Notes under the pieces: generated by a model
The model's database searches: none
Told to the model about the DNA's origin: nothing
Seen by the model: only the letters and a program-made list of their open reading frames with translations
Shown here: positions 35,547 to 49,930 of the stretch, in pieces
How the letters are laid out: every line of letters begins with the position of its first letter
How positions within the stretch are numbered: position 1 is the stretch's first letter
Position numbers and translations under genes: made by a program
Origin: Pseudomonadota bacterium
GTDB taxonomy: Bacteria > Pseudomonadota > Gammaproteobacteria > Burkholderiales > Burkholderiaceae_B
Length of the DNA: 64,000 nt
Assembly (NCBI GenBank): GCA_023425645.1
Contig: JAFACG010000008.1
Location: 15,293-79,292, forward strand
Direction: 5' to 3'

Positions 35547-35819
35547 CTAACCCGCCTGCCTGCCCGATACCCTGGGCGGCAGCGCCTCCAGCAGGCCCGG
35601 TTCGCTGAACACGAACCGGGTCAGTTCCACGGCATTGCGCACCCGCAGTTTCTGGAAGACCCGCGCCCGGTGCGCTTCCACGGTGCGCTGGGAAATGGCC
35701 AGTTCGGCCGCGATCACCTTGTTGGCCTTGCCGATGGCGATATAGGACAGCACGTCGCGCTCGCGCGGCGTCAGGCTGTCGAAGAGGACGTTGGCGGGAA
35801 GATGACCATTCAATACCAT
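35547..35819 (-). CDS. Short LuxR/FixJ-type DNA-binding protein (HTH domain only)
   Basis: 90 residues consisting of a GerE-type helix-turn-helix (LTPRERDVLSYIAIGKANKVIAAELAISQRTVEAHR, ~15-50) with no receiver or ligand domain. The sequence looks like the output domain of a FixJ-type response regulator. ATG 35819 is preferred over 35837 because GAGG lies six bases upstream. An AT-rich stretch (35840-35960) precedes it, so it seems to have its own promoter. It could act as a free-standing regulator or be a remnant of a longer regulator; no receiver sequence is seen upstream. Confidence 0.85.
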   Translation of the reverse strand: MVLNGHLPANVLFDSLTPRERDVLSYIAIGKANKVIAAELAISQRTVEAHRARVFQKLRVRNAVELTRFVFSEPGLLEALPPRVSGRQAG

Positions 35820-35960
35820 GTCAGCCTCGCGATACATGTGCCGGGCGGTCCTGCCGCCGCTGGCTCAACTTGTTAACCATAAGACATATTTTGTCATTTT
35901 ATGCAACTTCCGAGCGACTGTTAGCTCTGACAGGATGACTTTGTCACAGGTCTAAGTTGT

Positions 35961-35992
35961 CAATAAAAAAGCACGGCCTGAACCGTGCTTCG
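35961..35992 (-). terminator. Rho-independent terminator of panC
   Basis: AAGCACGG pairs with CCGTGCTT around TTCAGG (minus-strand reading), followed by TTTTTTATT. It lies about 28 bases past the panC stop. Confidence 0.92.
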
Positions 35993-36018
35993 TTGTCCTT
36001 GCTGCCGTGATCGCGCAA

Positions 36019-37748
<1,730 letters not shown>

Positions 37749-37765
37749 AGGTCAGGCGTGCGGCT

Positions 37766-37957
37766 TCAGTTGTTCTCGTAGTACACGTAAGGCTTCTGAG
37801 GCGTGCGCGCCGCCTTGTAGCCGTCCTGCAGCTCCTGGTCGATCTGCTTGTCCCACAGACGATGACGGCCTTCGCGCTGACGCGCTTCGGTATCGGGATA
37901 CTGATCTTTGTATTGCTTGAGGAACTGGGTGATTTCCGATTCGTAATTCTTTGCCAT
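37766..37957 (-). CDS. DUF3460-family small protein
   Basis: 63 residues, very polar, starting MAKNYESEITQFLKQYK and ending in the aromatic YVYYENN tail. Small betaproteobacterial proteins of this family have no known function and commonly sit just upstream of scpA. It is 17 bases upstream of scpA on the same strand and is likely co-transcribed. Predicted cytosolic, helical. Confidence 0.88.
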   Translation of the reverse strand: MAKNYESEITQFLKQYKDQYPDTEARQREGRHRLWDKQIDQELQDGYKAARTPQKPYVYYENN

Positions 37958-38033
37958 AATACCTGTACGCCTAAAGTAATTGGATAACAGAAAAGTTCGA
38001 GTTTACTGCACCGAACACCGGAGAGCTCGCTGC

Positions 38034-39491
38034 ATGACGTCTGTCACGACCGAAACCGCTGCCGATGCGGCCATGTCTTCCCAGGAGCGCCGCGCCATAC
38101 GCATCATTCCCTACATCGTCGGCTGCGCGCTCTTCATGCAGATGCTGGACTCCACGGTGGTGGCCACCGCCCTGCCCACCATGGCGCTCTCGCTGGACAC
38201 CAGCGTAATCCGCATGAACATCATCATCACCAGCTACCTGCTGGCCGTGGCCGTGTTCGTGCCCATCAGCGGCTGGGCCGCCGATCGCTTCGGCGCCCGC
38301 AAGGTGTTCCTGGCCGCCATTTTACTCTTTACCGTCAGTTCTGTTGCATGCGCCTTGTCCCAGAACCTGCCGCAACTGGTGGCCGCCAGGGTGGTGCAGG
38401 GCATGGCCGGGGCCATGATGGTGCCGGTCGGGCGCATCATCCTGCTGCGCCGCGTGCCCAAGGACCAGTTGCTGGGCGCCATGGCCGTGCTGACCCTGCC
38501 CGCCTTGCTGGGGCCCATCATCGGCCCGCCGGTGGGCGGCTTCCTGGTCACCTACGCCACCTGGCACTGGATATTCCTGATCAACATTCCCGTGGGGCTG
38601 CTGGGCATCGCCCTGGTGCTCAAGTACATCCGCGAAGACTACCCCATGGAGCGCGCCCCCCTGGACTGGCTGGGCTTTCTGCTGAGCGCCGTCTGCCTGG
38701 CCACGCTGGTGACCAGCTTCGAGAACGTGGGCCACGGCACGCTGAGCTGGCCCACCCTGGGCTGGCTGACCCTGACCGGCCTGGCGGCCGGGCTCTGGTA
38801 CGGCTGGCATTCGCGCCAGGCCGCCTACCCCATCATCGACCTGACGCTGCTGCGCACCAAGACCTTCGCCATTTCCGTGCTGGGCGGCAATCTGTGCCGC
38901 TTCTCCCTGGGCGCTTCGCCTTTCCTGCTGGCCATTCTGCTGCAGACCAGCTTCGGCATGAGCGCCCTGGCCGCCGGCCTGATCACCTTCACGGGCGCCA
39001 TCGGCGCGCTGGTCATGAAGCTGGCCGCCCCGCCCATCATACGGCGCTACGGCTTTCGCCGGGTGCTGATCGTGAACGCCTGGCTGACCGGGCTGTTCAT
39101 CGCCCTTTGCGCCCTGTTCCAGGCCAGCACGCCGCTGTGGCTGATGGCCGCCGTGCTGACGGCGGGCGGCTTCTTCCGTTCGCTGCAATTCACGGCCGTG
39201 AACACGCTGACCTATGCCGACCTGGACTCGCACGCCATGAGCCGCGCCAGCAGCTTCGCGGCCATGGCCCAGCAGTTGGCGATCAGCCTGGGGGTGGCCT
39301 GCGCGGCCGTCACCCTGAACGTCAGCATGTCCCTGCGCGGCGCCACCGCCGTTGCCACGCAGGACGTGGTCTGGGCCTTCCTGATCCTGGGCGCCATCAC
39401 GGCCGCCTCCAGCCTGTCCTTCGCCCGCCTGTCGCCGGCTGACGGCGACGCCCTGCAGGAAAAACAGACCCGGAAAGTCATCCAGCGCTAG
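38034..39491 (+). CDS. MFS transporter, DHA2 (EmrB/QacA-like) family
   Basis: 485 residues with about 14 hydrophobic segments, the DHA2 topology. Motif A appears as GWAADRFGARKVFLAA (~80-95); motif C-like sequence LPALLGPIIGPPVGGFL lies around 155-172; LDSTVVATALP (~35-45) is the D1 motif of 14-TM drug pumps. ATG 38034 has GGAGAG upstream. It faces an XRE/MmyB regulator convergently with a 19-base gap. Drug or metabolite export is expected, but the substrate is unknown. Confidence 0.92.
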   Translation: MTSVTTETAADAAMSSQERRAIRIIPYIVGCALFMQMLDSTVVATALPTMALSLDTSVIRMNIIITSYLLAVAVFVPISGWAADRFGARKVFLAAILLFTVSSVACALSQNLPQLVAARVVQGMAGAMMVPVGRIILLRRVPKDQLLGAMAVLTLPALLGPIIGPPVGGFLVTYATWHWIFLINIPVGLLGIALVLKYIREDYPMERAPLDWLGFLLSAVCLATLVTSFENVGHGTLSWPTLGWLTLTGLAAGLWYGWHSRQAAYPIIDLTLLRTKTFAISVLGGNLCRFSLGASPFLLAILLQTSFGMSALAAGLITFTGAIGALVMKLAAPPIIRRYGFRRVLIVNAWLTGLFIALCALFQASTPLWLMAAVLTAGGFFRSLQFTAVNTLTYADLDSHAMSRASSFAAMAQQLAISLGVACAAVTLNVSMSLRGATAVATQDVVWAFLILGAITAASSLSFARLSPADGDALQEKQTRKVIQR

Positions 39492-39510
39492 AGGGCCGCG
39501 CAGCGCCGGT

Positions 39511-40338
39511 TCAGGCTGGAGCGGCCGCATCGGCCAGCAGCATCACCAGCTTGCAGTCCGGCCGGATCGCCAGCCTGAAGGTGAACTGCTGGAAGCGCCG
39601 CACGCCCAGCCGCGGATGCCGGAAATCCCGCAGGCCGCCTTCGCGCTCGACCACCGTCTGCCGCCCCCACCAGAAGGCGAACACCTGGCTTTGCTGGGTT
39701 AGTTCGTGGATCAGGGCCTGCAGATCGGGCTCGTTCGCATGCGCGCCGACATCGGCGCGGAATTCGGCCACCACGCGGCTGGCGCGCTGCTCCCAGTCCA
39801 CCACCAGGTCGCGCGCGGCCGGATCCAGGAAGATATAGCGCAGCAGGTTGGGCTGCTCGCTGCGGTCGGGCCAGCCGTCGAACAGCTCCAGCAGGGCCTC
39901 GTTGCGCGCCAGCACGTTCCAGCTGCGATCCAGGATGTAGGCCGGCGCAGTGATGCTGTCCACGCAGGCGCTCAAGCCCTGCGGCAGGGGCTGGATGTCG
40001 CCCTGCCAGTGTTCCGGATCGGCGCAGTCGGCCAGCTCGAACAGGTAGTGGCGCTCCGCGCGGGCCAGCTTCAGCACGGACGCCAGGCGCGCGCAGACCG
40101 CCGGCGAGACGGTGACATCGCGGCCCTGCTCGATCCAGGTGTACCAGGTGGTGCTGATGTCGCACAACTGCGCCACCTCTTCGCGGCGCAGTCCCGGCGT
40201 GCGCCGCCGCACGCCGGGAGCCAGGCCCAGGTCCTCGGGCCGGATGCGTTCACGGGCATGGCGCAGGAAGCGGCCCAGCGCCTGGCGCCGGGTCAGGGCC
40301 GCGGACTGCTCCGCAGCGGTTCCGGTGCGCCCGGCCAT
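39511..40338 (-). CDS. XRE-family regulator with MmyB-like ligand-binding domain
   Basis: 275 residues. Helix-turn-helix at ~50-75 (RREEVAQLCDISTTWYTWIEQG), followed by the MmyB-type PAS-like domain (~105-270) with RNEALLELFDGW and FRHPRLGVRRF segments. These regulators usually control a neighbouring oxidoreductase or transporter gene; here the convergent MFS gene is the nearest candidate. It begins one base after the metH stop, so it may share the metH transcript. Ligand unknown. Confidence 0.9.
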   Translation of the reverse strand: MAGRTGTAAEQSAALTRRQALGRFLRHARERIRPEDLGLAPGVRRRTPGLRREEVAQLCDISTTWYTWIEQGRDVTVSPAVCARLASVLKLARAERHYLFELADCADPEHWQGDIQPLPQGLSACVDSITAPAYILDRSWNVLARNEALLELFDGWPDRSEQPNLLRYIFLDPAARDLVVDWEQRASRVVAEFRADVGAHANEPDLQALIHELTQQSQVFAFWWGRQTVVEREGGLRDFRHPRLGVRRFQQFTFRLAIRPDCKLVMLLADAAAPA

Positions 40339-40339
40339 G

Positions 40340-44113
<3,774 letters not shown>

Positions 44114-44281
44114 TGGCAAACCCCGTGGCAAGTAAAAAAAAGACCCCCGCGCCGCGCCTCCGGCTTGCTGGCCTCCAAGGGCGCCGGCCGCGAATCTGGT
44201 GGATTGACGCCACAATTGTAGCCTTTTGCATCCGCGAACAGACCCAAACCCTTAACGTTTGCGTCACAGGCATGTAACATT

Positions 44282-44465
44282 TGCCGCTCGGAAAGAGGTG
44301 CTTTCCGGTCCGGCCCCGCCCGGGCCTGGGAAAGTCAAATGGGAAACGACCCCCGCTCCGCCCAGGAGCGGCCAAACGTGCTGCCCCCGCAACGGTACAT
44401 GCCCCGCGCATAGCCCGATACCAGCCTCTTGGGACCTGCCCGCAGGTTCCTGCCGCCCTGAATCC
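44282..44465 (+). ncRNA. Cobalamin riboswitch upstream of btuB
   Basis: Conserved B12-riboswitch blocks occur in order: GAGGTGC (44296-44302), GGGAAA (from 44341) preceded by a GGGAAAG-type segment, the B12-box-like GCTGCCCCCGCAACGGTA (44380-44397), AGCCCGATACCAG (44412-44424) and the GACCTGCC/GCAGG pairing near 44433-44445. Binding of adenosylcobalamin would shut off btuB-btuF. The rest of 44114-44281 shows no gene and should carry the metH and btuB promoters. Exact ends are estimates. Confidence 0.92.
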
Positions 44466-44499
44466 ATTGCCGCTCCACCGCCGGGCGGCCTCGTTCAAC

Positions 44500-44519
44500 G
44501 ACGTGCGGGGACGCACGTC
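44500..44519 (+). promoter_or_regulatory. Hairpin between riboswitch and btuB start
   Basis: GACGTGC (44500-44506) pairs with GCACGTC (44513-44519) around GGGGAC, ending just before the ribosome site CAGGAATC and the ATG at 44534. It has no T-tail. It is placed to act as, or compete with, the expression platform that hides the ribosome site; this role is inferred. Confidence 0.45.
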
Positions 44520-44533
44520 ATACAGGAATCACC

Positions 44534-46381
44534 ATGTCCGCATTTTCCCTCCGGCCATTGATGGCCGCCGTGGCCGGCGCCCTGCCGCTGCTCGCCGCCG
44601 CCCAGACCGCCCCCGTCGCCAAGCTCGAACAGATCGTGGTCACTCCAAGCCGCATCGAACAGCCGCTGAAGAACGTCGTGGGCGACGTGACCGTGATAGG
44701 CCGCGACGCCCTCCAGAAAGCCGGCCAGAGCAGCGTGGCCGAGATCCTGCAGCGCCAGCCCGGCGTGGAGATCACCACCAACGGCGGTCCGCAAGCCGTC
44801 ACCAGCATCTACCTGCGCGGCACCAATCCGCAGCAGACCCGCGTCATGATCGACGGGATGCGCATCAACAGCTCGACCAGCGGCTCGGTGAACTGGCAGG
44901 CGCTGGATCCCGCGCTGATCGAACGCATCGAGATCGTGCGCGGCGCCGGCAGCAGCCTGTACGGATCGGACGCCATCGGCGGGGTGATCAACATCATCAC
45001 CCGGAAAGGCCAGCGCGAACGCGCCCTGAGCGCCTGGGGCAATGTGGGCCTGGGTTCCTACGACACCTTCAAGTCCAGCGCCGGCTTTTCCGGCGCCACG
45101 CAGGGCTGGGACTACAGCCTGGCGACCAGCTACGGCACGAGCGACGGCTTCAACGCCACCAACCCGCAGGCCGGCAGCTTCACCTACAACCGCGACAAGA
45201 ACGGCTACACGCAGCACGGCTTCAGCGGCACGCTGGGCTATGAATGGGCCCAGGGCCAGCACCTGGGCCTGACTGCGCTGAACAGCTACATGGACGGCCA
45301 GTTCGACGGCGGCCCCGGCATCAAGGCTCCCAGCACGCTGACCCGCCAGCAGGCCTATGGCTTGACCAGCACCAACAAGCTGGCCGAACGCTGGACCAGC
45401 CGCCTGAGCGCCTCGCTGAGCAAGGAAGACGTGGAAACCCGCCTGTACGGCTCGCGCTATTCCACCCTGCAGCGCCAGTACAGCTGGCAGAACGACCTGG
45501 CCGTGGCCCAGGGCCACACCGTCTCGCTGCTGGCCGAGCGCCTGGAAGAGCGCATCAAGCACACCACCGTGCACAACGAAGACAAGCGCAACACCAATGC
45601 CTTCGCTCTGATCTACCGCGGCGATCTGGACCGCCACCATCTGCAGGCCAGCGTGCGCAATGACAATATCAGCGGCTACGGCAACAAAGTGACCGGCGGC
45701 CTGGGCTACGACCTGGACGTGACCGACAACTGGACCGTGGGCGTGGCGGCGAACACCGGCTTTCGCGCGCCGACCTTCGCCGACCTGTACACCCCCTACA
45801 GCTGGGGCTTCCAGGGCAATCCCGACCTGCGCCCCGAGAAATCGCGCAACGTGGAAGGCCATGTACGCTATGCCGATGACACGACCGAGCTGGGCCTGGT
45901 GGTCTACCAGAACCGCATCCGCGACATGATCAATCCCTACGTCTGCGATGCGAATTTCGAATGCACGACCTCCAACACGGAGCGCGCCCGCATCACCGGC
46001 CTGACCCTGACGGCCATGAAGCAGCTGGGCGACACCACTCTGACGGCCAGCGCCGACTTTGCCAACCCCAAGGACGACAATACCGGCAATCAGCTGATCC
46101 GCCGCGCCAAGCAGAACTACAAGCTGGCCGTGGAACAGCGCTTTGACGCCCTGAAAGTCGGCGCCGAGTACCAGTTCGCCGCCCGCCGCTACGAAGACGC
46201 GGACAACAAGGTGCGCCTGGGCGGCTACGGCCTGCTGAACCTGACGGCCAGCTACCCCATCACCGCCAGCCTGGAAGCCCAGCTGCGCTGGAACAACGTG
46301 CTGGACAAGGACTACACCCTGATCCGCGGCTACAACAATCCCGGCTCCAGCGTATTCCTGAACCTGGCCTGGCGCATGTAA
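44534..46381 (+). CDS. btuB: TonB-dependent vitamin B12 outer-membrane receptor
   Basis: 615 residues. Signal peptide ~1-23, then a TonB box in EQIVVTPSR (32-40), plug domain to ~150 (VAEILQRQPGVEI, RVMIDGMRIN, GSDAIGGVINIIT) and a 22-strand barrel ending in the terminal aromatic-type strand FLNLAWRM. Imports cobalamin into the periplasm with TonB energy. The upstream cobalamin riboswitch confirms the substrate class. btuF follows; no btuCD is in the window. Confidence 0.95.
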   Translation: MSAFSLRPLMAAVAGALPLLAAAQTAPVAKLEQIVVTPSRIEQPLKNVVGDVTVIGRDALQKAGQSSVAEILQRQPGVEITTNGGPQAVTSIYLRGTNPQQTRVMIDGMRINSSTSGSVNWQALDPALIERIEIVRGAGSSLYGSDAIGGVINIITRKGQRERALSAWGNVGLGSYDTFKSSAGFSGATQGWDYSLATSYGTSDGFNATNPQAGSFTYNRDKNGYTQHGFSGTLGYEWAQGQHLGLTALNSYMDGQFDGGPGIKAPSTLTRQQAYGLTSTNKLAERWTSRLSASLSKEDVETRLYGSRYSTLQRQYSWQNDLAVAQGHTVSLLAERLEERIKHTTVHNEDKRNTNAFALIYRGDLDRHHLQASVRNDNISGYGNKVTGGLGYDLDVTDNWTVGVAANTGFRAPTFADLYTPYSWGFQGNPDLRPEKSRNVEGHVRYADDTTELGLVVYQNRIRDMINPYVCDANFECTTSNTERARITGLTLTAMKQLGDTTLTASADFANPKDDNTGNQLIRRAKQNYKLAVEQRFDALKVGAEYQFAARRYEDADNKVRLGGYGLLNLTASYPITASLEAQLRWNNVLDKDYTLIRGYNNPGSSVFLNLAWRM

Positions 46382-46431
46382 GAATGGCGCAAGGGCCGGC
46401 CTTGCGCCGGCCCGCCCTGGAAAACCCGACC

Positions 46432-47319
46432 ATGCCCGCTTTCGCCACGACTTCCCGCCTGCGACGGCTCCTGGCCGCCATGGCCGGCGCATGTCTGCTG
46501 GCCGCGAAAGCGGCCTGCGCGAGCAGCCAGGCCGCGCCGGCGCGGGCGGAGCCTCCCACGGTCGTGAGCCTGGCCCCGCACATCACGGAAATCCTCTTTG
46601 CCGCCGGCGCGGGCGACCATCTGCTGGCCGTGGACAGCGCCAGCGACTTTCCGCCCGACGCCCTGACCCTGCCGCGCATCGGCGATGCGCTGCGCGTCAA
46701 CCCCGAACGGCTGCTGCAGCTCAAGCCCGACCAGGTCTGGGCCTGGCAGAGCGGTCAGATCGGCCCCGAACTGACCCGGCAGCTGCAGCAGGCCGGCATA
46801 GGCCTGACCCTGGCCGCTCCCGTCCGCCTGGACGACATTCCCGCCCTGGTGCGTCAGGCCGGGCTGGAACTGGACACGCGGGACCAGGCCGAACGGGCCG
46901 CCGCCGCCCTGGAGAACCAGATCGCCGCGCTGCGCCAGGACCGCCATCCGGGCGACGCCGTAACGGCTTTCCTGGAGATCGGCCACGAGCCGCTGTATAC
47001 GCTGGCCCGCGATCCCTTGACCCAGGATGTGCTCGACACCTGCGACGCGCGCAATATCTACGCCGGGCACGCCGCCGTGGCGCCCACCATCAGCCTGGAA
47101 GACGTGCTGCACAAGAAGCCGCAGGTGGTCATCATGGCCTACCGCGACCCGGCAATGCTGCGCGAGCGCCACCGTTTCTGGGAAAGGCACCTGGGGCTGG
47201 CGCCCCAGGCCCTGCTCAACCTGGACCCCGACGCCCTGTACCGCCCCGGCCCCCGCCTGATCGACGCCGCGCACGAGCTGTGCGAACAGCTGGACCACTA
47301 CCGGGCCAGCCGGCCCTGA
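46432..47319 (+). CDS. btuF: Periplasmic vitamin B12-binding protein
   Basis: 295 residues, TroA/BtuF-type binding fold. The N-terminus is a long signal sequence; mature protein has [25 protein letters not shown] (~40-65), matching the family core, and the later [13 protein letters not shown] segment typical of BtuF. Start 46432 has GGAAAA upstream; ATG 46384 lies three bases past btuB but lacks a ribosome site. It passes B12 to a BtuCD importer that must be encoded elsewhere. Confidence 0.9.
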   Translation: MPAFATTSRLRRLLAAMAGACLLAAKAACASSQAAPARAEPPTVVSLAPHITEILFAAGAGDHLLAVDSASDFPPDALTLPRIGDALRVNPERLLQLKPDQVWAWQSGQIGPELTRQLQQAGIGLTLAAPVRLDDIPALVRQAGLELDTRDQAERAAAALENQIAALRQDRHPGDAVTAFLEIGHEPLYTLARDPLTQDVLDTCDARNIYAGHAAVAPTISLEDVLHKKPQVVIMAYRDPAMLRERHRFWERHLGLAPQALLNLDPDALYRPGPRLIDAAHELCEQLDHYRASRP

Positions 47320-47476
47320 GCGTCGCTTCCGGGCGGACGCCGCGTGCTTGGCCGCCGATTCGCCACGATGGCCGCGGGCCAGCCCACGCGGAATCCATAA
47401 ATCGATTATTCTTCTGTTTATTGGCTATTTGAAACAGCCTGCGCCTGTCCGCGCGCAGTTCTCCCGCATCACCACC

Positions 47477-48286
47477 ATGACCCACACCCTGAAGAACGAC
47501 CCATTTGTCCTGGCCGGCAAGACCTATCAATCCCGCCTGCTGGTGGGCACCGGCAAATACAAGGATTTCGACGAAACGCGCGAGGCCATCGAAGCCAGCG
47601 GCGCGGAAATCGTCACCGTGGCCATCCGCCGCACCAATATCGGCCAGAACGCCGACGAACCCAGCCTGCTGGACTATCTGCCGCCCTCCAAGTACACGCT
47701 GCTGCCCAATACTGCCGGCTGCTACACCGCCGAAGACGCGGTACGCACCCTGCGCCTGGCGCGCGAGCTGCTCGACGGCCACAAGCTGGTCAAGCTGGAA
47801 GTGCTGGGCGACTCAGGCAACCTGTTCCCCAATATGCCCGAGACCCTGAAAGCCGCCAGGACACTGGTCGCCGAAGGGTTCGACGTCATGGTCTACTGCG
47901 CCGACGACCCCATCCAGGCGCGCATGCTCGAGGACATAGGCTGCGTGGCCATCATGCCGCTGGCCTCGCTGATCGGCTCGGGCATGGGCATCCTCAATCC
48001 CTGGAACCTGCGCCTGATCATCGACCAGAGCAAGGTCCCCGTCCTGGTGGACGCCGGCGTGGGCACGGCCTCGGACGCCGCCATCGCCATGGAGCTGGGC
48101 TGCGACGGCGTGCTGATGAACACCGCCATCGCGGGCGCGCGCCAGCCCATCCTGATGGCCAGCGCCATGAACCTGGCCGTGCAGGCCGGCCGCCAGGCCT
48201 ACCTGTCCGGCCGCGTGCCGCGCAAGTACTACGACGCCGACCCCAGTTCGCCCACCGAGGGCCTGATCCACTCCCGCACGTCCTGA
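47477..48286 (+). CDS. thiG: Thiazole synthase
   Basis: 269 residues. Forms the thiazole phosphate of thiamine from deoxyxylulose phosphate, ThiS-thiocarboxylate and an imine. The Schiff-base lysine is Lys106 in VKLEVLGD; the phosphate loop [11 protein letters not shown] lies at ~193-203. ATG 47477 gives [10 protein letters not shown]; a 43-residue upstream extension is rejected as low-similarity. No thiS lies directly upstream, although thiSG is the usual order. thiD follows four bases later. Confidence 0.95.
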   Translation: MTHTLKNDPFVLAGKTYQSRLLVGTGKYKDFDETREAIEASGAEIVTVAIRRTNIGQNADEPSLLDYLPPSKYTLLPNTAGCYTAEDAVRTLRLARELLDGHKLVKLEVLGDSGNLFPNMPETLKAARTLVAEGFDVMVYCADDPIQARMLEDIGCVAIMPLASLIGSGMGILNPWNLRLIIDQSKVPVLVDAGVGTASDAAIAMELGCDGVLMNTAIAGARQPILMASAMNLAVQAGRQAYLSGRVPRKYYDADPSSPTEGLIHSRTS

Positions 48287-48290
48287 CGAC

Positions 48291-49109
48291 ATGATCCCCA
48301 ATACGCTGACCATCGCCGGAGTCGATCCCTCCGGCGGCGCCGGCATTCTGGCCGACGTGAAGGCCATGAGTGCGCTGGGCGCCTACGCCACCGCCGTGAT
48401 CGCCGCCCTGACCGCCCAGAACACCCAGGGCGTCACCGGCATCTGCCCCGTCCCCGTGGACTTCGTACGCCAGCAGATCGATACCCTGTTCGCCGACGTG
48501 CGCATCGACGCCGTCAAGATCGGCATGCTGGGCCAGGAAGCCGTCACCCGCGTGGTGGCCGACCGCATGGCGCACTTCAAGCCCAGGCATCTGGTGCTGG
48601 ATCCGGTCATGATCGCCAAGAGCGGCGACCACCTGCTGGAACGCGCCGCGGTCAACGCCCTGCGCGAAGAACTGGTTCCCCAATGCACCATGATCACGCC
48701 CAACCTGCCCGAGGCTGGCGTGCTGCTGGACGCCAGCCCGGTCGAGACCCTGAAGGAAATGCGCCAGGCGGCCGAACGCCTGCGCCGCCTGATGGACCAC
48801 AGCGACCAGCGCTGGGTATTCCTGAAAGGCGGCCATTTGCCCGGTTCGGACTGCATCGACCTGCTGCACGACGGCGACCAGATGATAGAAATGCCGGCCA
48901 AGCGCATCGCCACGGCCAACACGCACGGCACCGGCTGCACCTTGTCAGCGGCGCTGGCCGCCCTGCTGCCCCAGCACGCCGGCGTGCCGCAAGCCGCCCT
49001 GGCGGCCAAGCAGTACCTGTACGAAGCCATCGCCCGCTCCGGCGAGCTGGAAGTGGGCAGCGGCCATGGCCCGGTGCACCATTTCCACCGCCTCTGGCCG
49101 TCCTCCTAA
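48291..49109 (+). CDS. thiD: Hydroxymethylpyrimidine/phosphomethylpyrimidine kinase
   Basis: 272 residues, ribokinase fold. Phosphorylates HMP and HMP-phosphate for thiamine synthesis. TIAGVDPSGGAGILADVKA (~7-25) is the family signature, and the anion-hole NTHGTGCTLSAA lies near residue 210. It directly follows thiG and is likely co-transcribed; thiE may be encoded elsewhere or served in part by other ThiE-like domains. Confidence 0.95.
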   Translation: MIPNTLTIAGVDPSGGAGILADVKAMSALGAYATAVIAALTAQNTQGVTGICPVPVDFVRQQIDTLFADVRIDAVKIGMLGQEAVTRVVADRMAHFKPRHLVLDPVMIAKSGDHLLERAAVNALREELVPQCTMITPNLPEAGVLLDASPVETLKEMRQAAERLRRLMDHSDQRWVFLKGGHLPGSDCIDLLHDGDQMIEMPAKRIATANTHGTGCTLSAALAALLPQHAGVPQAALAAKQYLYEAIARSGELEVGSGHGPVHHFHRLWPSS

Positions 49110-49143
49110 CTGCGGCCGCCCACGGGCGGCGCCTTTCGCTTCT

Positions 49144-49839
49144 ATGTCTACACTCGGTATCATCGTCGCCATGCACGAAGAGCTGGAAGTCGTGCTGGCC
49201 CGCCTGCAGGACGCCCGGACCCATCACCGCGCCGGCATGACCTTCCATTGCGGCGCCTACCTGGGCAAGGCCGTGGTGGCCGTGGTCTGCGGCGTGGGCA
49301 AGGTCAATGCGGCCGCCTGCACGCAATTGCTGATTTCGGAATTCTCCGTCGGCCGCATCATCAACATCGGCATCGCCGGCGGCCTGGCCCCCGGCATCGT
49401 GCCCGGGGACGTGGTCATCGCCGACACGCTGGTGCAGCACGACATGGACGTGCAGGCCCTGGGCCTGCCGCCCGGCCAGATATTCCGCCTGGACACCTTC
49501 GACTTTCCGGCCGACTCCGCCCTGCTGGCCATCGCCCGCCAGGCCGCGCAGCGCATCGAGGGCCACCGGGTGCACGTGGGCCGAATTGTTACCGGCGACC
49601 AATTCGTCGCCTGTAACGATAAAATACAATGGCTGACCCGTACGTTCGGAGCGCTGGCCTGCGAGATGGAAAGCGCCGCGATCGCCCACGTGTGCTACCT
49701 GAACTCCTTGCCCTTCGTCTGCATCCGCAGCATCTCCGACAATGCCAACCAGGGCGCGCACATGGATTTCGACACCTTCCTGCCGATCGCCGTGGACAAT
49801 GCCAGCGCCCTGCTGCACGCCATGGTGCCAGCATGCTGA
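49144..49839 (+). CDS. mtnN: 5'-methylthioadenosine/S-adenosylhomocysteine nucleosidase
   Basis: 231 residues. Cleaves MTA and SAH to adenine and the thioribose derivative, recycling SAM products. IIVAMHEELE at the N-terminus, NIGIAGGL (~75-82), TGDQF and the substrate-binding MESAAIAHVC (~175-184) with catalytic Asp in SDNAN are all present. Start 49144 was chosen because the upstream extension overlaps thiD and lacks similarity. Confidence 0.93.
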   Translation: MSTLGIIVAMHEELEVVLARLQDARTHHRAGMTFHCGAYLGKAVVAVVCGVGKVNAAACTQLLISEFSVGRIINIGIAGGLAPGIVPGDVVIADTLVQHDMDVQALGLPPGQIFRLDTFDFPADSALLAIARQAAQRIEGHRVHVGRIVTGDQFVACNDKIQWLTRTFGALACEMESAAIAHVCYLNSLPFVCIRSISDNANQGAHMDFDTFLPIAVDNASALLHAMVPAC

Positions 49840-49863
49840 GAACGTGGACAGGTTCCATGCCCC

Positions 49864-49895
49864 GGCGCGCTGATACTGGCGCGCTGGCTTATAAT
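49864..49895 (+). promoter_or_regulatory. Direct repeat and -10 element upstream of the pcm-like gene
   Basis: A perfect 9-base direct repeat GGCGCGCTG (49864-49872 and 49878-49886) is followed by TATAAT at 49890-49895, 36 bases before the ATG at 49931. The -10 is perfect; no good -35 is seen 17 bases upstream, so the repeat could bind an activator. Untested. Confidence 0.4.
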
Positions 49896-49930
49896 CGATT
49901 CTTTGCCAAGCCTTTAGTTTTCTGGAAGCT

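Noticed and set aside
47320..47476. TPP riboswitch upstream of thiG
   Set aside because: No CUGAGA or other thi-box core is present in the gap.
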